64,000 nucleotides of DNA, taken from Beijerinckiaceae bacterium. GTDB taxonomy: Bacteria; Pseudomonadota; Alphaproteobacteria; Rhizobiales; Beijerinckiaceae. Shown here piece after piece: positions 36,785 to 46,100 of the stretch. The first letter of the stretch is position 1. Each line of letters begins with the position of its first letter. A program made the position numbers and the translations under genes. The stretch spans positions 1 through 64,000 of the forward strand of contig WSYC01000017.1 of the NCBI GenBank assembly GCA_009773635.1. The letters run 5' to 3'. The notes beneath the pieces are model-generated. The model ran no database searches. It was not told the DNA's origin and saw nothing but the letters and a program-made list of their open reading frames with translations.

Positions 36785-37615
36785 TCACACCATCTTTACG
36801 AGGTGTTGCGCCCTGCGGATCAATGGAAGACTGATCGCGGTTGTCAGCACACAATGAAAAACGATATACCCGAGGTCCCAGTGAGCGATCATTTTAGGGC
36901 CAAAAAGCCCGGAGCGAAACATTTCAAACATATGAACGAGGACGGACCAGGAAACAACCTTCTGCGCTGTCTCCGGGAGCCAGCTCACCATATAGAATGC
37001 ACCGGTGATCGGAATTGAAATATACATAATCGGAGGGACAAATCGTTCAGCCGCCTCTGACAGCTCCGTGATGGCAGCCAAAACCATGCCGAAGCTGAAA
37101 GCATACCAGGTCATGAAAAACCATCCGCCAATCAGCAGGAGGGGATCATGCATGGGCTCGAAGACGCCGAGGAGCGTCAAAGGAAGATAGGCAACAAAAA
37201 ATGCCGCCAGCCCACCCAGGCTTTCCAACGTTGCGCGCGCAATCAGAATGTCAATGAAGCGCACATTGCGGTGAAAGAGCAGCCCGATGTTTGCACGCAT
37301 GGCATGGACCGATTTCTGGACGCAGTGGCGCCACAATGTCAGCATCGTGTAGCCAGTCAAGACGAATGGAATCAATCCGATATCACCACCAGTTTGGTGT
37401 CCGGCGAGTGACCACATGACCATCACGCCAACTGTCAGGATGAGCGGCTCGCCCATAATCCAGAAGAATCCGAGGTTCTCATGGCCGTAGCGGGTCAGAG
37501 CCTCGCGGATCATGAGAGCGGAAATGACGCGCAGTTGGACGGAGCCTGCTTCAAGGACACCGCGCTTACCACCATCGTATGATGCGGGACGTGGGAGTTT
37601 GCGACCGCTTCTCAT
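36785..37615 (-). CDS. kpsM: Capsule export ABC transporter permease (KpsM/CtrC type)
   Basis: A 276-residue membrane protein of the ABC-2 family with about six hydrophobic segments. LMIREALTRYGHENLGFFWIM at the start of the domain is the KpsM/BexB signature region, and PPIMYISIPITGAFYMVSWLP near the C-terminus is also conserved. The ATG (37613-37615) overlaps the stop of the upstream KpsE-like gene in ATGA, which decides this start over one 36 bases upstream. It works with KpsT (34.7 kb) and lies between two KpsE-like genes. Confidence 0.9.
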   Translation of the reverse strand: MRSGRKLPRPASYDGGKRGVLEAGSVQLRVISALMIREALTRYGHENLGFFWIMGEPLILTVGVMVMWSLAGHQTGGDIGLIPFVLTGYTMLTLWRHCVQKSVHAMRANIGLLFHRNVRFIDILIARATLESLGGLAAFFVAYLPLTLLGVFEPMHDPLLLIGGWFFMTWYAFSFGMVLAAITELSEAAERFVPPIMYISIPITGAFYMVSWLPETAQKVVSWSVLVHMFEMFRSGLFGPKMIAHWDLGYIVFHCVLTTAISLPLIRRAQHLVKMV

Positions 37616-38811
37616 TGGGCATGCTCTCCGGCACCAACGGAAAGGATCCAAATGATTGAAAACATTGCAAAACCAAAAACGAATATCGTGAATATACCTC
37701 GAAGTCGCTTGGGTTCAGTCGATTCATCGGGAAGATGAGGCGAGACGACTTCTTCGATATAGATGTGCTGGCGACGCGCTTCTTGTCTGGCCAGATCAAG
37801 CGATTTCATTGCTGATGCGAGGCTTTTCTCGGCAAGTTCCCGCTGGAGCGACAGCTGTTCGTAGCTCGCCATTTTTTCCGAGAGAGAGTCGGTTCCGCCA
37901 GTCAGTTTGGCGCGCTCGATCCTTACCCGTTCTTCCAATGTCGAAATCTTCGCGGCAATCGATGGGATCGCTGGGCTTGCTGGCGAAGTCAGCCGCAACT
38001 CCCGGAGTTGGGCCGACGCGTAGGAAATATCGGCCGAAAGGGATGCGATGGTTTCCAGAACGCCCAGCGACGACTTTGACGGGTCAATCAGGAGCTCGCG
38101 ATTTCGGAAAAGAGCGAGTGATGCCTGCGCTTCTATGGTGCGGGCTTCCGCGAGGCGAACTTCTGAATTCGCGACATCAATAATATCGCGTTGTGCTCGC
38201 GCATTCATCTTGTTGACCATTTCTTCCGCAAGACTCAGCATTTCTTTTGCAAGATTGCGAGAACTGTTACGATCAAATGATACAACTTTCAGGATGGTGA
38301 TCCCCTTGACTGTGTCTTCAGCAATGGAAACGCGGTCAAGAAAGTAGTCGAAACGCGCTTCAGCAGAATTCTGGCGCCAGAAGCGAGGATAGCGTGAAAA
38401 AAAATCACCTTTTTCGCCAAAAACATTCTCAATGGAATGGCCACGATCTTGAAGTGCTCTAAGAACATCTCGTGATTGAAGGTATTTTTGAACCGCATAT
38501 GCATCATCGACTGTCCGCGAGAGGCCGAATGTTCGAAACAACATTTCCAGCCCGCTGGCTCTCTGACTGGAGACAGAGCGAACAATAAATTGTGTCTCGG
38601 ATGAATAGCGCGGAGCGGCGAGAAGGCCATAGAAAATTGTGCTCAGAACGACGGGCACAACGACGCAGCCAAGGAATGCAAGACGCGTTATCCGCTTCCG
38701 GATTTCAAGTGCTGCCAGATAGGCCTCGGAAGGATCAAATCCGCCGACAACAACCTTCTTCCGTTGACTAGGCACTAGCCTCTGCAAGACCGGGAGCAAT
38801 CGAGATACCAT
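37612..38811 (-). CDS. Capsule export inner-membrane/periplasmic adaptor (KpsE/CtrB type), copy 2
   Basis: A 399-residue protein with the same architecture as the KpsE copy at 35.5 kb: membrane segment at about 43-65, SETQFIVRSVSS, a coiled-coil region at about 230-350, and a C-terminal membrane segment (IFTIFVFGFAMFSIIWIL). It leads the exporter operon, coupled by ATGA to kpsM. Two distinct KpsE-like proteins around one permease is unusual. They may form a mixed adaptor or serve two polymers. Confidence 0.87.
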   Translation of the reverse strand: MVSRLLPVLQRLVPSQRKKVVVGGFDPSEAYLAALEIRKRITRLAFLGCVVVPVVLSTIFYGLLAAPRYSSETQFIVRSVSSQRASGLEMLFRTFGLSRTVDDAYAVQKYLQSRDVLRALQDRGHSIENVFGEKGDFFSRYPRFWRQNSAEARFDYFLDRVSIAEDTVKGITILKVVSFDRNSSRNLAKEMLSLAEEMVNKMNARAQRDIIDVANSEVRLAEARTIEAQASLALFRNRELLIDPSKSSLGVLETIASLSADISYASAQLRELRLTSPASPAIPSIAAKISTLEERVRIERAKLTGGTDSLSEKMASYEQLSLQRELAEKSLASAMKSLDLARQEARRQHIYIEEVVSPHLPDESTEPKRLRGIFTIFVFGFAMFSIIWILSVGAGEHAQ

Positions 38812-38947
38812 CCAGAGACCTTATCTGCTGCCGCAAGCTTACCACGCAGTCCGCCTACGGCGCCGAACTGCCATCCTTACCGAGCAGTTGGGGCCGCTTT
38901 ATGACAACCGGATGCCTAGCACAATCCTGTTCATCGCGGCTCCCTTC

Positions 38948-41281
38948 CTACGAGAAGAGCCAGTGGGACGCTGACAGCCCTTGCAGAGTTGTGAGCTGCG
39001 TATTCTCGAACCGAATGACATTGGAACCGTCAGAAAAAAGGACGTCCGCGCCTTGTTGAGTCATATGTCCGAGTGCCTGCGCTGCGTTCGTGTAGCCAAA
39101 CCCGCGGAAGTCCAGATTGTCCGACACCTCGAAATCCTTTATCGTGTCGTTGCCCGTTTCAGAGCTGTAAAAAATAAAAGTGTCGGCCCCTGTCCCGCCG
39201 AACAAGATGTCATTGCCGATGCCGCCGATAAGGGCATCGTCGCCTCCATACCCGAACAGCGTATCACCGCCTGAGCGTCCGAACAACGCGTCGCTGATAT
39301 TTGTACCCCCCAACGCATCGTTGAAGGCGGAACCGGATAGTGCCTCAATCTCCCAGAATGTGTCGCCGGCCCCATCGCCGTAATTGACCCAGCCTGTCAT
39401 GCCAACCGTCACGCCTGCTGACGCCGTATCGTAGCTCGCCATGTCCCAGCCGCTACCACCGTCAAGGGCATCAGCACCGGCGCCTCCGGTCAATATATCA
39501 TTGCCGCCGCCTCCGAAGAGCTGGTCGCTTCCAGTTTCGCCAAACAGCGCATCAGCACCATCATAGCCAAACAGGGTATCGGCGCCGTCGCGACCATAGA
39601 GCGAATTGCCATTGTTGTCGCCACCCATTACGTCGTTGTGCGCGGAGCCGATCAGGCTTTCGATCATCCAGAAGGTATCACCTGCAGCATCTCCGTAATT
39701 AACCCAGCTGGTGAGCCCGACGACTACACCGGATGTCGCGGACTCATAGCTGGCGGTATCCCAACCGTTGCCGCCATCAACCGCATCCGCGCCGCCGCCG
39801 CCCGACAGGATATCGTTGTCTTCTCCACCATAGAGCATGTCCGCTCCTGCTCCGCCTTCAAGGTAGTCATTGCCAGCGTAGCCGAACAGCGTATCAGCGC
39901 CATTTTCGCCGTAGAGAGTATTTCCGTTGTTGTTGCCCCCAATAACATCATCGAAATTCGACCCTAAAACGCCTTCGACGTCCCAGAATGTATCCCCCGC
40001 CGCGTCACCGAAATTGACCCAACCGCTCAATCCAACCACGACGCCGGCTGTCGCATTTGAATAGGACACCAGGTCCCAATCAGCGCCACCATCGAGCGCG
40101 TCTGAACCGGCGCCGCCGATCAGGATGTCATTTCCGCTTTGGCCCCAGAGCGAATCGTTGCCCGCACCGCCGTTGAGCTGATTGCTTGCGATATTGCCCG
40201 TAATGCTGTCATTCCCCGAGCCGCCATTGGCGTTTTCGATCAGCGAGCGAATGTCGCCATTGAACTGCAACGCGTTGAAGATATTGCCCGGCGCATACTG
40301 GTTTGTGCCGTTATTGCCGAGGTAGGCGAGCTGCGTCGATGAGGTGATCGAAAACGCTCCCGGCGCGAGGTTGATCGTCATGTTGGTCGTGTAGTTCGAG
40401 AAATCGTAGGTATCGATGCCATTGCCGTCCCAGACTGTCAGGAAAACGCGGTTGCCGCCCGGTGCGCCCTGACCGACGCCATTGATGAACATCTCGCCGG
40501 TCGTGGCACTCCAAGTGTAGGTCGTATTGCCGGAATTGGTGTTGAAATTCGCGCCATACATCACCTGCAGGGCGGCAATGTCATACATCATGAAGGTCTG
40601 GGCGTAGCCGTTGGTTTCATTGGTATAGCCCGTCGTCGGCCCGTTCTCGTAGCTCTTGTAGGTCATGATCGAGTAGGCCATCTGGTCATAGGCGGCCTGC
40701 ATGGCAGTGTTGGCGACGCCGCCGGTCTGATGCCCGTGCTTCAATCCCAGCGAGTGCCCGAGCTCATGGATGGTCGTTGCCCAGGCATACTGGCCTTTGA
40801 CCGGGTTCTTGTAGGAGGCATAACTGTTGCCGTACCAGATATCGCCGCCGGTGGTGGAGTCGGCGGGGTAGTAGGCATAGGCGGTGGGGTCCGCCTCATT
40901 GGAGAAGGCGACGCGGACATCTGCCTGCGTGACCGCGGGATCAACCTCGGTCGTCGTCAGATTGGTGTATTGCGAGACAAGGTTCATCGCGTAGCGGATG
41001 GCAACCCGCGTTGCTTCGGGGGCGGTCAGGAAGCCGTTCGTCAACTCGGTGCCGTAGCCGACGTCGTATTGCGATGTCAGGGTCGGGAACGAATAGGTCA
41101 ACGTTGTGCCGCCCCATTTGCTGCCCGAAAGCACGCCATTGGTATTGGTATTGCCGGTTGCGCCCTGGCTTGCCCAGAAATTGGCACCGGTCCCGCCGTA
41201 TTGCGGCATATCTGCCGAAACAGCGCTCTTGGCAGTGCTGCCATTGTAGGCGAGAGGGTTCATTCCGCAGGCTTGGCACAT
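38948..41281 (-). CDS. Serralysin-type zinc metalloprotease with RTX repeats
   Basis: A 777-residue secreted protease. H172-E-x2-H176-x2-G-x2-H182 (IHELGHSLGLKH) is the metzincin zinc site and SIMTYKSY (204-211) is the Met-turn with its tyrosine. From about 352 onward are glycine- and aspartate-rich nonapeptides (GGxGxDxLx) that fold as a calcium-binding beta-roll. The C-terminus ends HWLFS, hydrophobic as in type I secretion signals. It has no Sec signal. The N-terminus holds CQAC. Export is probably by the ABC/HlyD pair at 56.4-59.7 kb. The repeat region is much longer than in classical serralysins because of three 105-residue units. Confidence 0.92.
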   Translation of the reverse strand: MCQACGMNPLAYNGSTAKSAVSADMPQYGGTGANFWASQGATGNTNTNGVLSGSKWGGTTLTYSFPTLTSQYDVGYGTELTNGFLTAPEATRVAIRYAMNLVSQYTNLTTTEVDPAVTQADVRVAFSNEADPTAYAYYPADSTTGGDIWYGNSYASYKNPVKGQYAWATTIHELGHSLGLKHGHQTGGVANTAMQAAYDQMAYSIMTYKSYENGPTTGYTNETNGYAQTFMMYDIAALQVMYGANFNTNSGNTTYTWSATTGEMFINGVGQGAPGGNRVFLTVWDGNGIDTYDFSNYTTNMTINLAPGAFSITSSTQLAYLGNNGTNQYAPGNIFNALQFNGDIRSLIENANGGSGNDSITGNIASNQLNGGAGNDSLWGQSGNDILIGGAGSDALDGGADWDLVSYSNATAGVVVGLSGWVNFGDAAGDTFWDVEGVLGSNFDDVIGGNNNGNTLYGENGADTLFGYAGNDYLEGGAGADMLYGGEDNDILSGGGGADAVDGGNGWDTASYESATSGVVVGLTSWVNYGDAAGDTFWMIESLIGSAHNDVMGGDNNGNSLYGRDGADTLFGYDGADALFGETGSDQLFGGGGNDILTGGAGADALDGGSGWDMASYDTASAGVTVGMTGWVNYGDGAGDTFWEIEALSGSAFNDALGGTNISDALFGRSGGDTLFGYGGDDALIGGIGNDILFGGTGADTFIFYSSETGNDTIKDFEVSDNLDFRGFGYTNAAQALGHMTQQGADVLFSDGSNVIRFENTQLTTLQGLSASHWLFS
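39155..40099 (-). repeat. Three 105-residue (315-bp) RTX repeat units inside the protease gene
   Basis: Units start at protein residues 395, 500 and 605, marked by LDGGADWD, VDGGNGWD and LDGGSGWD, exactly 105 residues apart. Each has a nonapeptide block plus a conserved insert (GWVN-x-GD-x-AGDTFW). Their DNA is clearly related but diverged at many third positions, so duplication is not recent. Such arrays expand or contract by recombination. Confidence 0.8.
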
Positions 41282-41314
41282 GGAGGTCGTTCCCGGATTG
41301 CGAGGGGGATTTGA

Positions 41315-41593
41315 TCAGCGAGAAGGCGGGGTGACGCCGAGCCGCTTCAACGCAGCTTCGGCCTCGGGGCGATAACGACTGTCAGGATGGCGTTCGATGA
41401 ACAGGGACAAGGCATCGGCAGTGTTGGTCTTCAGCGCGGAGTCCAGTTCTTCGCGCTCGGCAAAATGGCCGGGGCGCGCGATCTGCATTCCGATGCCGGA
41501 GTCTGCTCCGCCCACGGATGTCGCGAGCAGCGGCTCATGCGATGACATAGCCGCCGCCACAAGCATGGCGGGAGGGGGGCTCAAGTCGCTCAT
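41315..41593 (-). CDS. Small hypothetical protein upstream of the RTX protease
   Basis: A 92-residue frame starting at ATG 41591-41593 behind AAAAGG. The last 50 residues (ELDSALKTNTADALSLFIER, then HPDSRYRPEAEAALKRL) look like a tetratricopeptide-style helical hairpin. No signal peptide. It ends 33 bases before the protease start on the same strand, so the two are probably co-transcribed. By position it could help the protease fold or be exported; the family is not one I recognise. Confidence 0.58.
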   Translation of the reverse strand: MSDLSPPPAMLVAAAMSSHEPLLATSVGGADSGIGMQIARPGHFAEREELDSALKTNTADALSLFIERHPDSRYRPEAEAALKRLGVTPPSR

Positions 41594-41780
41594 TCTGATC
41601 GCCTTTTGGCCGAAGCACACAATGCCGACGATATATTAGCTCGCAATGGTTGATCAATTCGATTCACTCGATCACGACAATGCCCGAAAATGGCACAATC
41701 AGCGCGTGCTGAAAATGGGTCGGTTCCAAATGTGCGATGCAAGAAAGGCTGAACTCAGGAAGAGGCTGAAATCGGACGGT

Positions 41781-43133
41781 TTAGCCCGGATTGCTCTGGC
41801 CTTGCTGCTTGAGAATCGCCATCGCCGAAACATCCTTCACGGCGTCGAGCGTCTCCGCCACCGCATCGACAGCAGCGTCGATCTGCGCATCGGAATGCGT
41901 CGCGTTGATGAAGAAGCGCAAGCGCGAGGATTTTTCCGGCACGCCGGGCGGCAGGATGGGGAAGGCGTTGAAGCCGCGCTTCTGCAGCTCCTGCGCCAGC
42001 ACCAGCGTGCGCACCGTCTCGCCGACAATCACGGGGATGATGCCATAGCCCCAGGCATCGCCGGTATCGAGCCCCAGCGCTTTGGCCCGCTTGAGGAAGC
42101 GCTGGCTGTTGGCCTGCAGCTTTGCCACCCGTTCCGGCTCGGCGTTCATGATCTCCAGCGCCTTGGCTGATGCCGCAGCAACCGCCGCCGGCATGCCGAC
42201 GCTGTAGACAAAGCTCGGCGCATGGCATTTGAGGAGATCGACCAGCACGGCACTGCCGGCGACATAGCCGCCGCAGCCGACGAGCGTTTTCGACAGCGTG
42301 CCGAACCAGAGGTCGACGCTATCCGGTGCGATACCCTGATGTTCGAAAATGCCGCGGCCGGTTGCGCCAAGAACGCCGAGCGCGTGCGCATCATCCATCA
42401 TCAGCCACGCGCCGAAGCGCTGCTTGATCTCGATGAGGCGGGCGAGATCCGGCCCGTCGCCGTCCATCGAGAACAGGCCTTCGGTGACGATCAGGCACCG
42501 CTCGAAGCGCGGGCGTTCGCTGGCGAGCAGGCGCTCGAGCGCATCGAGATCGTTGTGCGGAAAGTTGCGCCGCGTTGCGCCGGAAAGCTGCGCGCCAACG
42601 ACAATGCAATTGTGGATCAGCGCATCGTGGACGATGAGGTCCTTCGGGCCGACGAGGCTCGCGATCGTCGAGACGCCGCCGCCATGGCCGGAGTTGAAGA
42701 CGATGCAATCCTCGGCCGCGTAGTTCTTCGCGAGCAGCTGTTCGAGATCGCGGTGCACCTGCCGCTCGCCCGCGCTGATGCGGCTGGCGGAAACCGAGGT
42801 TCCGAATTCGCGCGTCGCGGCCTCGGCGGCAGCAACAATCGCGGGGTGGCCATTGAGGCCGAGGTAATCGTAGGAGGCGAAGTTGACCAGTTCGCGGTTG
42901 CCGATCAACGCGGTTGCCGCCGAACGCCCGGCATGCAGGCGGTAATAGGGCACTTCGAGTGCGGCGAACGCCGCGAACTCACGCTGGAACTTGATCTGCT
43001 GATACTGCGGCAGGGTGTCGAAAGCAGTGTCATACGCGCGCTGCGCGACCTCAGGCCGCACCTGCGCCCCTTGCGCCGGTGCCCGCCGCATCATGGAAAG
43101 GAGCTTGTCGACATCCTTTCCGCCCGTGCTCAT
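41781..43133 (-). CDS. PLP-dependent alpha-oxoamine synthase (AONS/serine palmitoyltransferase family)
   Basis: A 450-residue fold-type I PLP enzyme. Visible are FASYDYLGLNGHP, FNSGHGGGVSTIA (H150 stacks on PLP), MMDDAHALGVLG (D248, H250) and GTLSKTLVGCGGYV with Schiff-base lysine K282. Family members condense an acyl thioester with an amino acid, losing CO2: serine palmitoyltransferase, 8-amino-7-oxononanoate synthase, 5-aminolevulinate synthase and polyketide-releasing relatives. Its ATG (43131-43133) overlaps the polyketide synthase stop in ATGA, and that synthase has no thioesterase, so the acyl-ACP is the likely substrate. About 40 extra N-terminal residues precede the core. The amino acid used cannot be read from sequence. 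Confidence 0.88.
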   Translation of the reverse strand: MSTGGKDVDKLLSMMRRAPAQGAQVRPEVAQRAYDTAFDTLPQYQQIKFQREFAAFAALEVPYYRLHAGRSAATALIGNRELVNFASYDYLGLNGHPAIVAAAEAATREFGTSVSASRISAGERQVHRDLEQLLAKNYAAEDCIVFNSGHGGGVSTIASLVGPKDLIVHDALIHNCIVVGAQLSGATRRNFPHNDLDALERLLASERPRFERCLIVTEGLFSMDGDGPDLARLIEIKQRFGAWLMMDDAHALGVLGATGRGIFEHQGIAPDSVDLWFGTLSKTLVGCGGYVAGSAVLVDLLKCHAPSFVYSVGMPAAVAAASAKALEIMNAEPERVAKLQANSQRFLKRAKALGLDTGDAWGYGIIPVIVGETVRTLVLAQELQKRGFNAFPILPPGVPEKSSRLRFFINATHSDAQIDAAVDAVAETLDAVKDVSAMAILKQQGQSNPG

Positions 43134-46100
43134 GCCCCGCTCCGATTGCTGGAGGCCGTCTTGATGCGGGCGCTGATCGCCTGTGCTTCCTCGGCGGACA
43201 ATGCGCCGGAGGAATGCATGCCGGACATCGCGATGGCGAGATTGGCGCCCTGATCCGCGCCGGTATCCTCACCCTCCGCGGCAGGGCTGCCGATGCTGGT
43301 GAGAATCACCGCTGCTATATCGCCAAGGCGACGATCACCCGCGCCGACCATCGGCACATCGGTGCCGCACAGCCGCTCGATCGAGAGTTGGAGTTCAAGC
43401 GCCATCAGTGAATCGAGGCCCAGTTCGCCCAGCGGCCGGGAGGTGTCGATCTGCTCTTCCGGCATGCGCAGGATGTGCGAAATCTCGCGCTTGAGCGCCG
43501 CGACCACGATCCCGATCGCCTCAGGCCGGGTCTTGCCCTCGATTGCGGTGAGGAGATCGCCGCCCTCCGCACCCTCGTCCTCGCGACGTGCAAGTCCGAG
43601 CCCGGCGAAGGCGGCACTATTGATCAGCCGCAGCTTCTCCGCCGCCGCACCCGGCGAGATGTTGGTGTAGAACTGCATCGGGCCGACAGCGTTGCCGAGC
43701 ACGAGCAACCGACCGAGATGCGCCAGCGATTCCGAGGACGATATGCCGACAACGCCCGTCGTCCGCCGCAGGCGACGGCCGAGCTGCTTGTCGCGCGCGA
43801 TGATGCCGACATCGGAAATCGCGCCCCAGCCGATAGCGAGCGCGGGCTTGCCCTCGGCGCGCCGCTGCCGTGCGAAGCCTTCGAGCCAGGCGTTGGCGGC
43901 GACATAAGCGCCCTGACCGGGGCTGCCGATCACGGTTGTCGCGGAGGAATAGACCACGAAATAATCGAGCGGCTGGTCCACCGTCGCGGCATCAAGGTTT
44001 TCCGCGCCGCGCAGCTTGGGCTTGAGCACCGCGCGCAGACGCTCCGGCGTCAGGCTCGTGATCATGCCGTCGTCGAGCAGCACGGCGGCATGGACAACGC
44101 CGCGCACCGGGCCGTGCTGGCGCGCAAGACGCTGAACGAGTGCGGTCACTGCCGCGGCATCGCTGACATCGAGCGCCTCGATCAGCACCTTGGTGCCGGC
44201 CTTGCGCAGGACCTCGACCTCGTTTTCGAAGCCTTCCTCGATCTTGCCGCGCCGCGAAGCCAGCACGATGGTGCCTGCGCCCTTCTCGGCGAGCCAGCGC
44301 GCGGTTGCGAAGCCGAGGCCGCTGGTGCCGCCGACAATCAGGTGCACGCCGGCGCGCGGCTTGAACCGGAGCGCGGCGACATCCTTCGAGGCCGATTTCG
44401 CAGGGCGGATAACGATCTTGCCGACGTGCTCGGACGCCTGCATCAACCGGAAGGCCGCGCCGATTTCATGCGCCTCGAAAACCCGATATGGCAGGGGCTT
44501 CAAGGCGCCGCTCGCGAACTGATCCGAGATCACCTTCATCATCGCTTCGACGAGGGGGCGGTCATGCGCCAGCAACTCGTCGAGGTCGACGCCGAAATAC
44601 GCGATGTTGCGCACGAAGGGGCGGAGGCCAAGGTGGGTGTTGTCGAGATAGTCGCGCTTGCCGAGTTCGACGAAGCGTCCGAACGGTTTGACGAGCTTGA
44701 AGCTCGCCGCCATCGCCGACCCCGCCAGCGAGTTGAGCACGACATCGACGCCGCCAAGTTCATCGCTGATCGCTTCGGCAAAACGCTCATGACGGGAATC
44801 GTAGGTCAGGTCCGCGCCGGCAGCCCGTGCCAGCACTCGCCGTTCTTCGTTGCTCGCGGTCGCGATTGCGCGCGCGCCGGCGAGCTTGGTGAACTGGATT
44901 GCCGCCAGGCCGACGCCTCCCGCGCCGCCATGGATGAGCACATCGTCGCCCTTGCCGATCTGTGCGCGTTTGACGAGCGCAAACCATGCCGTGGCAAAAG
45001 CCACCGGGATCGTTGCTGCGGCCTCAAGGCTCACGCCGGCGGGCACCTTGAAGAAGTGCCATGCCGGGGAGACGAGGTGCGAGGTGAAGGTGTTGGCGGC
45101 AAAGCCCATCACGGCGTCGCCGACCTTCAGGTTCTTCACCCCCGGGCCCACGCGCGTCACGATGCCGGAGCATTCGAAACCGAGCGCGGCGGCGGTGAGG
45201 CCCGCGCCCAGAAGATCATCGTCGAGAATACCGAGACCAACGAGAATATCGCGGAAGTTGAGCCCGACAGCCGCAACCTCGATTTCGATTTCACCGTCCT
45301 TCGGTGCGGTGCGCTCGGCCGTCAGCCAGGCGAAACTGTCGAGGCGTCCGGCCTGCTCGAAACGGAGCACGGCGCGCGCCGCATCCCCGATCGGCGCGGG
45401 CGGGAACAGGTTACGGCGCATGCGCAAGGCCGAAATGCCAGCAACGTCCGCCCGCAGCTCCAGCTCCAGCCCCTCGAAAGAGAGCGCATCGCCAAGGCGC
45501 GCCGCAGTTGTGCCGGCATCCAGCGTCTCGGCGAATTCGACAAGGCGCAGATCGACGGCGGGGAATTCGTTGATGGCAACCCGCAGGAAGCCCCAGATGC
45601 CGCTCGCGAGCGCGGAGGGCGTGGCACTGCCATCGAGCGCGCCACGCGTTGCGATCAACACGCGGGTTTCAGTGGCACCGGCGGCATCGAGTGTCTCGGC
45701 AACAGCCTTGATCGCCTCGATGTGACGGGCGAGCGTCTCGACGTCATCGGAGGCGCTGCCATTGACCGCATAGACGAGGTTCACCGGCAACGCCTGCGCC
45801 TCGGCGAGGGCTTGAAGGCGCGGGCCGATGCCATCCGCATCCTCAAGCCTGAGCGTTGCTGCGCTGGCAATCGCCTGGGCGAAATCTCCGTTTGCAGGAC
45901 CAACAAACGCATAATCGCGCGACCGGCTGGCAATCGGCTCGGCGATATCAGGTGCGAAGGCCGCAATCAGTGCGCCAAGACCATCAGCCGTGGGGAGAGA
46001 GGCGATCTCGGTCGCGCCGAAATTTTCCAGCGTCCGCACAATCGCATCGGCGGACGGGATACGGACGATGCCTTGCTCGTTCATGGCGGCTTCGCCGAAC

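Noticed and set aside
39155-40400. Regular repeats resembling a CRISPR-like array
   Set aside because: They encode in-frame RTX nonapeptides and vary at third codon positions; no identical short repeats with unique spacers. No CRISPR array was seen anywhere in the window.
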